A DNA stretch of 40,977 bases from a bacterium (GTDB taxonomy: Bacteria; Patescibacteriota; Saccharimonadia; Saccharimonadales; Saccharimonadaceae), in assembly GCA_021779755.1 (NCBI GenBank), contig JAJYAA010000002.1, positions 1 through 40,977 of the forward strand. The letters run 5' to 3'. Shown piece after piece: positions 25,794 to 32,774 of the stretch. The translations under genes and the position numbers were made by a program. The notes below the pieces were generated by a model. The model saw nothing but the letters and a program-made list of their open reading frames with translations, did no database searches and had not been told where the DNA came from. The stretch's first letter is position 1; each line of letters begins with the position of its first letter.

Positions 25794-26807
25794 CTACCAT
25801 TGCTTAGAGATGAGCTGCAAGATAGCAGTAATCTCCTGCTCGTATAGTTTCTTATATCCTTCGATATCAATCATGGCTGCTTCATCGGAAAGCATGTGGT
25901 GGCCACTCAAGTTCCTTATCTTTGCAATGTTTGAAAAAGTTGTTGCGGTGTCGAAATTTGTTGACGTAGCAACTATCTCTTCCAGACTCGTTACGGGAAC
26001 GGACATTGACTCCTGCTTCACATCCGGAAAGTCACGCCTGAATTCACGACTCATTGGCAGGCCTCCCATATTATCGATCATGCCCCCCGAGTCCTTTTTT
26101 GGATAATAGTGTTTGGCGATCGTCTCGAATATCCTACCACCTCGAAATAGGTGCTGAATGACTGGATCGACCGAGGCAATATTGGCACCTGTTAGGTGTA
26201 AGTAATGATATCGTTCTTCGAACTCCATGACAAAGCTATACAGCGCGGTGATAAGTGCATAATTTTCTTGTTTCAAGAACTCTCTGACAAACTTTTCAAC
26301 AAATACGTCTGTATTAATAAGATCTGAGGATGTGTTAACGGCGAAGTTTACGAGGGCATTTTGGATAAAAGTTCGCGTAACCATGACAACAATATCTGCG
26401 GGATGGCCATATTGTTTGAGTTGAACTAGTTTTCCGGCTGGGTTCTCTATCCATACTTCGAATGGTTGACCGTTAGACTTGCGCTGATCTTCTTTGATAG
26501 CAGCGGCAAGATAGAAGTTGGCAGCTTCATAATTCCTCATTTGGAATGCTAACCATCCAAGAAAGAAGAAAGGGGTGCCTTTGTGTAGTTGCTCGTATTT
26601 ATCCGCGTTCTCTTGCTTCAGAAGTAGCAACATTAGTTCGTAGTCGTGGTATCGCTCGAACGGTTCAGTCGCGGCGTCACTGCTACCTGGCCCAAAGTCT
26701 TCAAAAAGCTTGTCGCCACTCACAGGATCAGATGCATCAAGCTGTCGAAACGCTTCAAGCATCTGATCCTTATTATCGTTCATTCTGGTGGATATGAAAT
26801 TGTACAT
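25794..26807 (-). CDS. Helical-repeat protein with C-terminal HEPN-type RNase motif
   Basis: A 337-residue soluble protein. The N-terminal two thirds are helical with TPR-like texture (FFFLGWLAFQMRNYEAANFY). The last 60 residues resemble a HEPN domain: KIRNLSGHHM holds RNxxxH (Arg298, Asn299, His303), followed after a gap by a long helix YKKLYEQEITAILQLI. HEPN domains with RNxxxH are RNases in toxins, Abi and CRISPR effectors; the rest of the protein is not one I know. AAGGAA eight bases before the ATG supports the start. No MNT nucleotidyltransferase antitoxin lies next to it; the neighbours are DUF3892 and the HTH protein. An antiphage or toxin role is inferred, not shown. Confidence 0.6.
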   Translation of the reverse strand: MYNFISTRMNDNKDQMLEAFRQLDASDPVSGDKLFEDFGPGSSDAATEPFERYHDYELMLLLLKQENADKYEQLHKGTPFFFLGWLAFQMRNYEAANFYLAAAIKEDQRKSNGQPFEVWIENPAGKLVQLKQYGHPADIVVMVTRTFIQNALVNFAVNTSSDLINTDVFVEKFVREFLKQENYALITALYSFVMEFEERYHYLHLTGANIASVDPVIQHLFRGGRIFETIAKHYYPKKDSGGMIDNMGGLPMSREFRRDFPDVKQESMSVPVTSLEEIVATSTNFDTATTFSNIAKIRNLSGHHMLSDEAAMIDIEGYKKLYEQEITAILQLISKQW

Positions 26808-26858
26808 AGCTAGGTTCCTTTAGTATGCGCTTTATGGCTGGTCGAAGTGTCGTTGTCC

Positions 26859-27149
26859 CTAGACCTCTGGTAGATTTAGTAAGTTGTCTGACCATTTGCC
26901 ATCAGATTTGGTTTGAAGGAAGCGAGTTCCGGCGGCACTGACGTTCACGTAGCAGTATACTTTAGTACCATCGCGGCCAATCACGTATGCAGAGTTGCCT
27001 CTATCGATGTAGCTGACCATTACTTGGCGTGTATCGATGCCCGTAGTGTTGTCTGATGGATCAAACCACTTGTAGTGGCTGACTGCTTCGTGACGGTTAT
27101 AATGGTTGCCGTGGTCTTTGCGGATTCCGGTGATTTGTACAGTTGACAT
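26859..27149 (-). CDS. DUF3892 family small protein
   Basis: A 96-residue protein fitting DUF3892: QITGIRKDHGNHYNRHEAV at the start, the Tyr-Ile-Asp and YVIGRDGTKVYCYVN strands in the middle, and the terminal DNLLNLPEV, the usual DNLLxLP ending. The family is small, beta-rich and of unknown function, found beside defence and mobile genes. AGGAGA eight bases before the ATG is a good ribosome binding site. It lies 51 bases upstream of the HEPN gene in the same direction. Confidence 0.75.
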   Translation of the reverse strand: MSTVQITGIRKDHGNHYNRHEAVSHYKWFDPSDNTTGIDTRQVMVSYIDRGNSAYVIGRDGTKVYCYVNVSAAGTRFLQTKSDGKWSDNLLNLPEV

Positions 27150-27244
27150 AAAAGTTCTCCTATTAAATTAAATGTGTCCAGAAGGAGACCCAGGTCGGCA
27201 TCCATGCTGGCATAGTTAGTATAAGGGTGATTGCCACCCCAAAT

Positions 27245-27277
27245 TCAATCGCACTCCAAGCTAAGGAGTGCGATTGA
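27245..27277 (-). terminator. 13-bp perfect hairpin after the HNH gene
   Basis: TCAATCGCACTCC (27245-27257) pairs perfectly with GGAGTGCGATTGA (27265-27277) around a seven-base loop. On the minus strand it follows the HNH stop by 16 bases and is followed by ATTTGGGG, so the T-run is short. It is likely a terminator or mRNA 3'-end stabiliser. Confidence 0.55.
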
Positions 27278-27293
27278 TGGTATCGGCGACTCA

Positions 27294-27617
27294 TTACAGC
27301 AGCCCCTTTAAAAGGCCACTGAGCCCTGTATAGTCAATTTTGTCCGACTTCGTGCGGTTGCTTTGCCAGTGTAGTGCGCGCAAGTTGGACGGTTGGTGAG
27401 TCTTAGCTGGGAATAGGGCTTGAGGCAGAATGTGGTCGATTTCCCAACCATATGCTGTCTGAAGACCGTAATCATCCCATTTAATGGTGCGGTTGTAATC
27501 ATCTACACGCCAAATACCAGCATCGTAGCCGATATATGGTCGCGCCTTGTTCCAGGCACCGAGCTTGCGTTGATATTCTTGTTGGCGCTGTGTGATCCAG
27601 TTTAGTGGTTCGTTCAT
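27294..27617 (-). CDS. Small HNH endonuclease
   Basis: A 107-residue protein whose second half is an HNH nuclease: YGWEIDHILPQA (the Asp-His pair binding metal), then NLRALHWQSNRTKSDK with the Asn and the closing His/Asn. The first half, with YQRKLGAWNKARPYIGYD, is a short helical extension. Phage and element HNH proteins nick or cut DNA, often aiding packaging, homing or restriction. AAAGGC eight bases before the ATG is a weak ribosome binding site. It is divergent from the ImmR-like repressor and shares its control region. Confidence 0.78.
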   Translation of the reverse strand: MNEPLNWITQRQQEYQRKLGAWNKARPYIGYDAGIWRVDDYNRTIKWDDYGLQTAYGWEIDHILPQALFPAKTHQPSNLRALHWQSNRTKSDKIDYTGLSGLLKGLL

Positions 27618-27694
27618 AATGCTGCCTTTACCCTTGATCCCATACTCTAACTCCTTGACTTACTAGTCCTACTATGTTATTGTTCTATAGTATA

Positions 27695-27743
27695 TTTGTT
27701 TAAGTTTGTTTAATTTTCATCCCACCTTTGTTTATGGTATCAT
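27695..27743. promoter_or_regulatory. Element control region: three TTTGTTTA repeats and an extended -10
   Basis: TTTGTTTAA at 27695-27703 and 27705-27713, and TTTGTTTAT at 27727-27735, are spaced by 10 and 22 bases, that is on one face of the helix. They sit between the divergent HNH and ImmR-like genes. TGGTATCAT (27735-27743) is an extended -10 for the ImmR-like gene, so a protein on the repeats would block or modulate this promoter. Binding by the ImmR-like repressor itself is the natural guess. Confidence 0.5.
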
Positions 27744-27764
27744 GGAATGAATGAGGAGGTCAAC

Positions 27765-28097
27765 ATGGAAAACCAACGTTTAATCGGTTCACGAATTAAA
27801 CAGTTGCGCAAAAAGAAGGGTTTATCTCAGACGGGCTTGGCTACTTTTATAAACAAGAGTGCTATGCAAGTCTCATATATAGAGAATGGTGAGCGTAAAG
27901 CTGGCCCGGATACTCTGGAGCGCATTGCAAAGGCACTCGACGTAACTGTCGGTGATTTTCTTGCACCTACCGTGACCTCAAGGGTATCGACAATCACATA
28001 TGGTCGTATGTCACCACTTATATCCGTTGATCAAAAAGCTGATGTGGAGCAATCACTCAACGACTTCGATAACTATGTCCGGAGTAATTTGCTGTGA
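27765..28097 (+). CDS. XRE-family repressor (ImmR-like)
   Basis: A 110-residue protein. Residues about 5-65 form a Cro/C1-type helix-turn-helix: RIKQLRKKKGLSQTGLATFI, NKSAMQVSYIENGERKAG, LERIAKALDVTVGDFL. A short tail follows. I start at the ATG at 27765 because GAGGAGGT lies just before it; an upstream in-frame ATG at 27747 would lie before that site. The next gene is an ImmA-type metalloprotease overlapping it by four bases. In ICEBs1-like elements such a pair acts as repressor and repressor-cutting protease, controlling excision. Confidence 0.85.
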   Translation: MENQRLIGSRIKQLRKKKGLSQTGLATFINKSAMQVSYIENGERKAGPDTLERIAKALDVTVGDFLAPTVTSRVSTITYGRMSPLISVDQKADVEQSLNDFDNYVRSNLL

Positions 28098-28603
28098 TTC
28101 GATATCCAGCTGCACGGGGAAGAGCGACAAGTGTTCTCAGCATGTTCCATGCTGGTGATGCTCCTGTAGATGTCAAACTAATAGCTCAAAAGCTTGGCTT
28201 TCAGGTTGTACCTTTTGAATTTCCAGACACCATGTCGGCGGTTGTGCGTATTTACGAAGACGGTAAAAAGGTAATAGGAGTCAACAAGAAACAGTCGGAG
28301 GTGCGTCAACGATTTTCAATTGCGCACGAACTTGGCCACTATCTTAGCGGACACGAGAGCTATAATCACGACCAAATCGTCATCGACCCCGAACGTAGGT
28401 ATCAAGACCCTAGCTTCCAGGTTGAACAGGAAGCGGATGAGTTTGCCGCAGAGTTACTGATGCCCAGCAGATTATTGAAGAAAGATTTTGACGGTAGTCC
28501 GTCGTCAATCACTAGCCTGGCTAAGAAGTACAATGTCAGCGAACAGGCTATGTGGATTCAGGTTATCAACCTTGAGCTTGTGGTTGAGGCCCCAGTTTTC
28601 TAG
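28094..28603 (+). CDS. ImmA/IrrE-family metallopeptidase
   Basis: A 169-residue zinc protease starting with GTG in a GTGA overlap with the repressor. The catalytic HExxH is HELGH (78-82) in FSIAHELGHYLSGH, and a third ligand is expected in EQEADEFAAELLMP (111-124). IrrE/ImmA proteases cleave the partner XRE repressor, releasing expression of the element. The last 38 bases overlap the convergent zinc-ribbon gene. The DNA-damage or quorum signal that activates it is unknown. Confidence 0.88.
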   Translation: MIRYPAARGRATSVLSMFHAGDAPVDVKLIAQKLGFQVVPFEFPDTMSAVVRIYEDGKKVIGVNKKQSEVRQRFSIAHELGHYLSGHESYNHDQIVIDPERRYQDPSFQVEQEADEFAAELLMPSRLLKKDFDGSPSSITSLAKKYNVSEQAMWIQVINLELVVEAPVF

Positions 28604-29129
28604 CAATTTCTTCCTCGACAACCGATATTAGCTTCGGGTTATCTTTCCGCAGAATAAGAAAAGGCCCCCTAGGTATCCGACGGGCTTTTATTTTACCTTG
28701 GCGAGTTAGCTTACGAATCGTCTGGATATGGAGCCCAGATTTCCATGATAGGGTAGAGTCTGTTACGTATTTCTTGTGGTCGTAGTCACCACACAAAGAC
28801 CCTGGAATCTTTTTCTTGTTAACGGCATCCTGGCAATTCATGCATTTAAAGCCCCATTTGTCGTACCAACCCGCTGTACCATAGACCATCTGCCCACAAA
28901 GGGAACAATTTCTTCCTTCACCCTCCATCGAAAAACCCTTCGGCTCAGTTTCGAGTCGCTTTTTGAGTGCTCGTTGCGCCATATCCATCTCGATGAGCAG
29001 GTCCACAAAACTAACGAGATTTTGTGCCGATTCCTTCATCTCAAGATCGGATTCGTACTTGATGCCTTTCTCGTCACTAATCTTCTTAAATTCTGCTAAA
29101 CTTTTGTCTGAAATGTTATGATACTTCAT
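28566..29129 (-). CDS. Zinc-ribbon plus HTH protein (excisionase/regulator-like)
   Basis: A 187-residue protein. Residues 1-65 are helical and charged. Residues about 74-98 hold a zinc ribbon, NCSLCGQ...FKCMNCQD (two CxxC). The C-terminal third has a MerR/excisionase-like helix-turn-helix, LHIQTIRKLTRQGKIKARRI followed by GPFLILRK. Excisionase-type proteins bend DNA at att sites or act as repressors. A GAGGAG site precedes the ATG. It is the second gene of a small operon with the 41-residue protein at 29116-29241 and overlaps it by 14 bases. Confidence 0.65.
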   Translation of the reverse strand: MKYHNISDKSLAEFKKISDEKGIKYESDLEMKESAQNLVSFVDLLIEMDMAQRALKKRLETEPKGFSMEGEGRNCSLCGQMVYGTAGWYDKWGFKCMNCQDAVNKKKIPGSLCGDYDHKKYVTDSTLSWKSGLHIQTIRKLTRQGKIKARRIPRGPFLILRKDNPKLISVVEEEIARKLGPQPQAQG

Positions 29130-29241
29130 CTTCTTTCTCCTCTCGTTGCTTCCTTTTGTAGATATCGTATATAAGCTGGGCTAATGCCAGAGCATCGGCC
29201 TTTCGCCGTTCTTCAATGTCTGTTTCCGCTTCTTTTGCCAT
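29116..29241 (-). CDS. 41-residue acidic/basic helical micro-protein
   Basis: The reading frame from the ATG at 29241 codes 41 residues beginning MAKEAETDIEERRKADA and ending KEDEVS. It is preceded by AAAGGAGGT with seven bases spacing, one of the strongest ribosome binding sites in the window, and by TATAAT at 29260-29265. The predicted product is one long amphipathic helix with many Glu, Lys and Arg. It overlaps the start of the zinc-ribbon gene, so the two are coupled. Its function is unknown; a binding partner or modulator of the HTH protein is possible. Confidence 0.6.
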   Translation of the reverse strand: MAKEAETDIEERRKADALALAQLIYDIYKRKQREEKEDEVS

Positions 29242-29259
29242 AAAAGACCTCCTTTGTCC

Positions 29260-29315
29260 ATTATAAAACGAGACACTTCTCACTAAGGCGTGTAGTGTCT
29301 CATTTGTCTCGTTTT
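29260..29315 (-). promoter_or_regulatory. Promoter and nested inverted repeats of the zinc-ribbon operon
   Basis: Minus-strand TATAAT occupies 29260-29265. Next to it AAAACGAGACA (29265-29275) is the inverse of TGTCTCGTTTT (29305-29315), and GAGACACT (29270-29277) is the inverse of AGTGTCTC (29294-29301). Three GAGACA units thus surround the start region. This is an operator, or possibly a recombinase binding site. Confidence 0.5.
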
Positions 29316-29374
29316 ACCCCCGTTAGATGGTCCGTGACCTGTATGGGGAGCCAAATTAGATATCTATAAGTTCG

Positions 29375-29403
29375 AGACCAGTTATTGTGGCTGGTCTTTG
29401 TTT
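29375..29403 (+). terminator. Hairpin with short T-run at the element edge
   Basis: AGACCAG (29375-29381) pairs with CTGGTCT (29391-29397) around a nine-base loop, followed by TTGTTT. No gene on the plus strand ends just before it, so it may be the left-over terminator of a gene interrupted by integration. Confidence 0.5.
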
Positions 29404-29598
29404 ACCCTCTGACAGTAAGCACTATTCGTGTTTCGTTGGAACCTACTACGATGAGGGCGTTTTAGGGCATGACCAGGCACTCCGAATTACCTCTGTGTAT
29501 TAAATTCGAGACCGCTGTGCCCGCTCTATAAACAGCATCAATGGTTTGTGACCGACTAGTATCTTGAAAAATAATGTATTTTATGTTATGAATGTATT

Positions 29599-30798
29599 AT
29601 GAAAAAGGTTGCTATCGTCGGTTTGGGATATGTTGGCCTTCCGCTTGCACACCGTGCGACTGCCGCGGGCTATCTTGTTTCGGGTGTAGACAGTAGCGAC
29701 AAAGTGATAAATCACCTTGGTCATACTGAGGCGGTGTTCTCTTCCTTATCTAATTCCTACAATAGCGTTAAGATGGTAGATATTGTTGTCGTATGTGTGC
29801 CAACGCCAATTCACGAAGATAAATCTCCTGATCTGAGCCATATTAATAGTGCGTTAATGCAGGTTGGTAAGCGGCTCCACAAGGGCCAGCTGGTAAGTAT
29901 TGAATCGACGGTCTTCCCTGGTTATTGTGCAACGACAGGGCGCCATATCCTAGAGAGTGAATCCGGTCTGGTCGCTGGAAGCGATTTCTATCTCGTACAT
30001 TGCCCAGAGAGGGTTAATCCAGGCGACAGTGTTTGGCATGTCGGCAATATTCCGCGCGTGCTAGGTGCGGTAAACGAAGAGTCTGCCGTGGTTGGCAAGC
30101 GTTTCTATGCCGATATTACCGATGGCGGAGTGTTTGTGACGCGCAATATGGATGAGGCGGAAGCAGCAAAGATGGTCGAGAATACCTTTAGGGATATAAA
30201 CATCGCGTTCGTAAATGAGCTTGCGAAGTCGTTCGATGGCACGAATGTCAGCTTGGTGAGTGTCATTGATGCCGCTTCGACAAAACCCTTCGGCTATATG
30301 CCATTTCGCCCAGGTCTTGGGGTGGGGGGCCATTGCATTCCTGTGGATCCTGAGTATCTTATTGACGCCGCACGTGCTCGTGGGTTTCGGCATGACCTTA
30401 TTATTAATGCGCGCAAGGTTAACGATAGTATGGTAGATTTTGTTGTGAATAAAATACAAAAGAGCGCAAGCGGGAGTGTGGTCGCACTTTTGGGGCTTAC
30501 CTATAAGCCGGGCGTTGCTGATCTGCGCGAGAGCCAAGCAATGAGACTGCGTAATGCTCTTGTCGAAAAAGGCTATAGTGTTATTGCATATGACCCTTTA
30601 GTAGAGTCTGACGTTGAGAATGTTGAAGACGCGCTTGCGGGGGCGGAGACGGTGGTTATTGCGACCGCCCATGAAGAATTCTCCGGTATAGAGGAGCGCA
30701 TTAATAATTTTAGTAGTATTACTTTAGTGTTTGACGCAGGACGGAGCGTTCGTCCGGCGCTTCTCAAAAAGGCTAAGTACATGGGGATTGGCGTGTAA
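29599..30798 (+). CDS. Nucleotide-sugar dehydrogenase (UDP-ManNAc/UDP-glucose dehydrogenase family)
   Basis: A 399-residue NAD-dependent enzyme that oxidises the C6 alcohol of a UDP-sugar to an acid in two steps. The N-terminal dinucleotide motif is VGLGYVGLPLA, then CVPTPIHEDKSPDL, IESTVFPGYC, the central helix EAAKMVENTFRDINIAFVNE, and the catalytic Cys246 in GVGGHCIPVDP. The C terminus has LLGLTYKPGVADLRESQA. The pattern fits the WecC/TviB-like UDP-N-acetylhexosamine dehydrogenases. It is the first gene of a compact six-gene operon. No ribosome binding site precedes the ATG; TATGAA lies six bases upstream. Confidence 0.9.
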   Translation: MKKVAIVGLGYVGLPLAHRATAAGYLVSGVDSSDKVINHLGHTEAVFSSLSNSYNSVKMVDIVVVCVPTPIHEDKSPDLSHINSALMQVGKRLHKGQLVSIESTVFPGYCATTGRHILESESGLVAGSDFYLVHCPERVNPGDSVWHVGNIPRVLGAVNEESAVVGKRFYADITDGGVFVTRNMDEAEAAKMVENTFRDINIAFVNELAKSFDGTNVSLVSVIDAASTKPFGYMPFRPGLGVGGHCIPVDPEYLIDAARARGFRHDLIINARKVNDSMVDFVVNKIQKSASGSVVALLGLTYKPGVADLRESQAMRLRNALVEKGYSVIAYDPLVESDVENVEDALAGAETVVIATAHEEFSGIEERINNFSSITLVFDAGRSVRPALLKKAKYMGIGV

Positions 30799-32144
30799 TG
30801 AGTGCGGCTGTTATTGCGTCAATACTCTGCCTGATTATTCTTTTGAGGGCTATTCGTAACCTCTATAACTTACTGAGAAGTCTGAGGTGGCTATCTTCAA
30901 ATTCATTATCTCGACAAAAGGAGGACGCCGGGACGAGATTTATTATATGTATTCCTGCGCTTAATGAGCAAAACACAATAGAGGCGACGCTTGATAAGTT
31001 TCTCGATCAGGAGTACCCCCGTTCTCTCTATTCTGTCTACGTGGTGACGACGTCAAGAGAGCGTCGCAACGCCGCCCGGCCTTCAACGGCTGAGGTTGTT
31101 GAAGCCTATCGCGGTCGCCTTTCTAAGGAGAAAGCGAAGCTGATAAACGTTGTGAACTACCCCAAGAGAGATGGGCGGATGGCACATCAAATCAACTATT
31201 TGGCCCAGAGACTGACGAGCAGCCTGACGCGTGAGAATGTATATTTTGTGATTTATAATGCGGACTCGCATATTTTGCCAAATACGCTTTCTCGCACAGA
31301 CGCTCAAATTGCGTTAGCTAAAAAGCGAACAGGGAGGTATCCGGGGCTTCTTCAGCAGTCTGCACTCTATCAATATCAGGGCCGCGATAGGATTGCGGAA
31401 GGGGCGGGTCTTCATCAGACTCTGTGGACGCTGATGCATGAGGTGCCAAAGATACGCAGCCAGTCCTCTGGATTGGAAAGACTTGGTGACTCTAGGCGCC
31501 GGCTATCGATATTGCTATATAGCCGAATCGCTCACTGTGTGGGGCATGGCTTATTTGTGCACGGACGTTATTACTTAGATCATCCATTTTCCAGCGACAT
31601 ACTCAATGAGGATTTGCCGTACGGCCTACAGGCGTGTGCAATTCGTGAATCGATTCTGCCTATTCCCTCACTTGAGCTCGCGTCTACGCCGGCTAGATTA
31701 AGTATGGTGTACAGACAAAAGAGTGTATGGTTTAATCCCTTTTTTGAATTCTTATCGTTTGGAAGACAGCTGAGCGCCAGGAGGCTTTACAAGTCGAAGT
31801 TTGAGCTGGGTTATCTTGTCGTTCAGGCGTACATACCACTCTTCATTTGGTTGCTTCACAGCATAATCCTACTTGGCGGATTGTTGTTTTGTGTTCTTGC
31901 TGGTCCGTGGTACGTTGCCATGTGGTGTGTCGCAATCTCTGTATATTGGTTCATTCCGGCTGCGATAGTGACTCTTTATAGGAGACGGCTTGATAATGGT
32001 GGTACTAATTCGTTTTGGTCAATAGGATGGGGTGTGGTTTACGTGCTGAGTCACTCCATCGGTCCAATATGGTCGGTGATGAGATGGGGGAGGGCGCGTC
32101 TATTGCATGTCGCGCCGGACAAGCCAAAGACGGAGGCGCTATGA
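30798..32144 (+). CDS. Membrane glycosyltransferase family 2 (processive-type layout)
   Basis: A 448-residue protein with an N-terminal membrane helix, a GT2 domain and three to four C-terminal helices. The motifs are ICIPALNEQNTIEATLDKFL, NVVNYPKRDGRMAHQ (the place of the KxxxL region), YNADSHI in the DxD position, and NEDLPYG (270-276) carrying the catalytic-base ED. This is the layout of BcsA/HasA/PgaC-like synthases, but the QxxRW motif is not evident. Its start overlaps the dehydrogenase stop by one base (TAATG). It is likely the polymer-making or lipid-linked-sugar enzyme of the operon. Confidence 0.75.
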   Translation: MSAAVIASILCLIILLRAIRNLYNLLRSLRWLSSNSLSRQKEDAGTRFIICIPALNEQNTIEATLDKFLDQEYPRSLYSVYVVTTSRERRNAARPSTAEVVEAYRGRLSKEKAKLINVVNYPKRDGRMAHQINYLAQRLTSSLTRENVYFVIYNADSHILPNTLSRTDAQIALAKKRTGRYPGLLQQSALYQYQGRDRIAEGAGLHQTLWTLMHEVPKIRSQSSGLERLGDSRRRLSILLYSRIAHCVGHGLFVHGRYYLDHPFSSDILNEDLPYGLQACAIRESILPIPSLELASTPARLSMVYRQKSVWFNPFFEFLSFGRQLSARRLYKSKFELGYLVVQAYIPLFIWLLHSIILLGGLLFCVLAGPWYVAMWCVAISVYWFIPAAIVTLYRRRLDNGGTNSFWSIGWGVVYVLSHSIGPIWSVMRWGRARLLHVAPDKPKTEAL

Positions 32145-32767
32145 CGTACGTTGGTATAGAAGGATCTAGTTATGTTGGTAAAACGACTGTAGGAATAGCC
32201 CTCGAACAGAGGGGGTATTATGTCGTTCCTGAGTATGATGCCCAGGGGCCGTTTCCTGCTTCTGACGGAAGCTTAGAGGGTCACAAAGCGGTTATCGATG
32301 AGTTGATTTTCCGGGAGTTAAGGAGGACCGAAGCGGTGTCTCGCGCGGCATTCGTGGGTTATGCCTTCTCCGACAGGACCCCAATTTCTTTTTTGACTTT
32401 TGAAGACATGAGAATGCGCACTGCCCGCAACGCCGAGGCATTCGCGCTTCACCTGGCGGTTAAGGACTATGCGGTGGAGAGAGTAGACCAAGAAGTGTCT
32501 GCCGGAAACATCGTGATTCCCGATAGGGTTGCAGTGCTACGGGTTGCGAGCGAGGCACTCTTTCGTCGAAGGGTTGAAGGTCGAGGCGTGACGGCTGTGG
32601 AGGAGCTCTCGAACTATGGTGTGCAGCGTTATGTTGCAGATAGGGCCTTGGCTTACGCTACTCAATACGTTGGCCCAGACGAGACTTGCCTCATTGATGT
32701 TGACGAGATGGGGGCAGAAGAGCTCGCCGATAGGCTTGTGGCTATGGCCGGCCGGGATGGGGTATAG
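32141..32767 (+). CDS. P-loop kinase resembling thymidylate/nucleoside kinases
   Basis: A 208-residue protein. A Walker A is at residues 5-16 (GIEGSSYVGKTT), and FSDRTPISF fits the DR(x)-type block of the dTMP/deoxynucleoside kinase fold; VIPDRVAVLRVAS, then FRRRVEGRG (lid-like Arg-rich region), follow in the right order. The start ATG overlaps the GT2 stop (ATGA). Inside a glycan operon it may phosphorylate a sugar, lipid or nucleotide intermediate, but the substrate is not readable, and thymidylate kinase is not assured. Confidence 0.6.
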   Translation: MTYVGIEGSSYVGKTTVGIALEQRGYYVVPEYDAQGPFPASDGSLEGHKAVIDELIFRELRRTEAVSRAAFVGYAFSDRTPISFLTFEDMRMRTARNAEAFALHLAVKDYAVERVDQEVSAGNIVIPDRVAVLRVASEALFRRRVEGRGVTAVEELSNYGVQRYVADRALAYATQYVGPDETCLIDVDEMGAEELADRLVAMAGRDGV

Positions 32768-32768
32768 T
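32763..32768 (+). promoter_or_regulatory. -10-like box six bases before the internal GT2 gene
   Basis: TATAGT overlaps the stop codon of the kinase gene and is followed by six bases (TTTATT) and the ATG at 32775. No Shine-Dalgarno sequence exists there, so a leaderless internal transcript is possible. Confidence 0.3.
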
Positions 32769-32774
32769 TTTATT

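Larger units (their letters stand above)
19623..29404. mobile_element. Integrative element (serine-recombinase type), borders approximate
   Basis: This stretch interrupts the surface-glycan genes and carries a coherent mobile gene set: large serine recombinase, ImmR/ImmA-type repressor and protease, zinc-ribbon/HTH excisionase-like operon, terminase-small-like protein, ParB-methyltransferase fusion, HNH nuclease and cargo (reverse transcriptase, HEPN protein, DUF3892). No capsid, tail, relaxase or replication gene is seen, so it is not a full phage or conjugative element. The left limit is placed after the tRNA-Asn terminator and the right limit at the hairpin at 29375-29403. GGAGCCA followed by nATT occurs at both edges (19568 and 29347), a weak candidate for att repeats. 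Confidence 0.6.
29242..29598. other. Non-coding stretch at the right end of the element
   Basis: No gene is seen in these 357 bases. They hold the promoter and operator-like repeats of the zinc-ribbon operon (29260-29315), a hairpin followed by T-rich DNA (29375-29403), and weak tRNA-like pieces: TTCGAGACC at 29371-29379 and 29505-29513. The right junction of the mobile element most probably lies here. Confidence 0.5.

Noticed and set aside
26807-26859. HEPN-MNT toxin-antitoxin pair
   Set aside because: No nucleotidyltransferase antitoxin (GSxxRGxxxxxSDxD motif) is encoded beside the HEPN protein; DUF3892 does not carry it.
29464-29524. Possible tRNA (AGGGCAT/GTGCCCG acceptor-like arms)
   Set aside because: Six acceptor pairs can be drawn around a T-loop-like TTCGAGA, but the total is about 60 bases, T-stem and D arm do not pair and no CCA follows.
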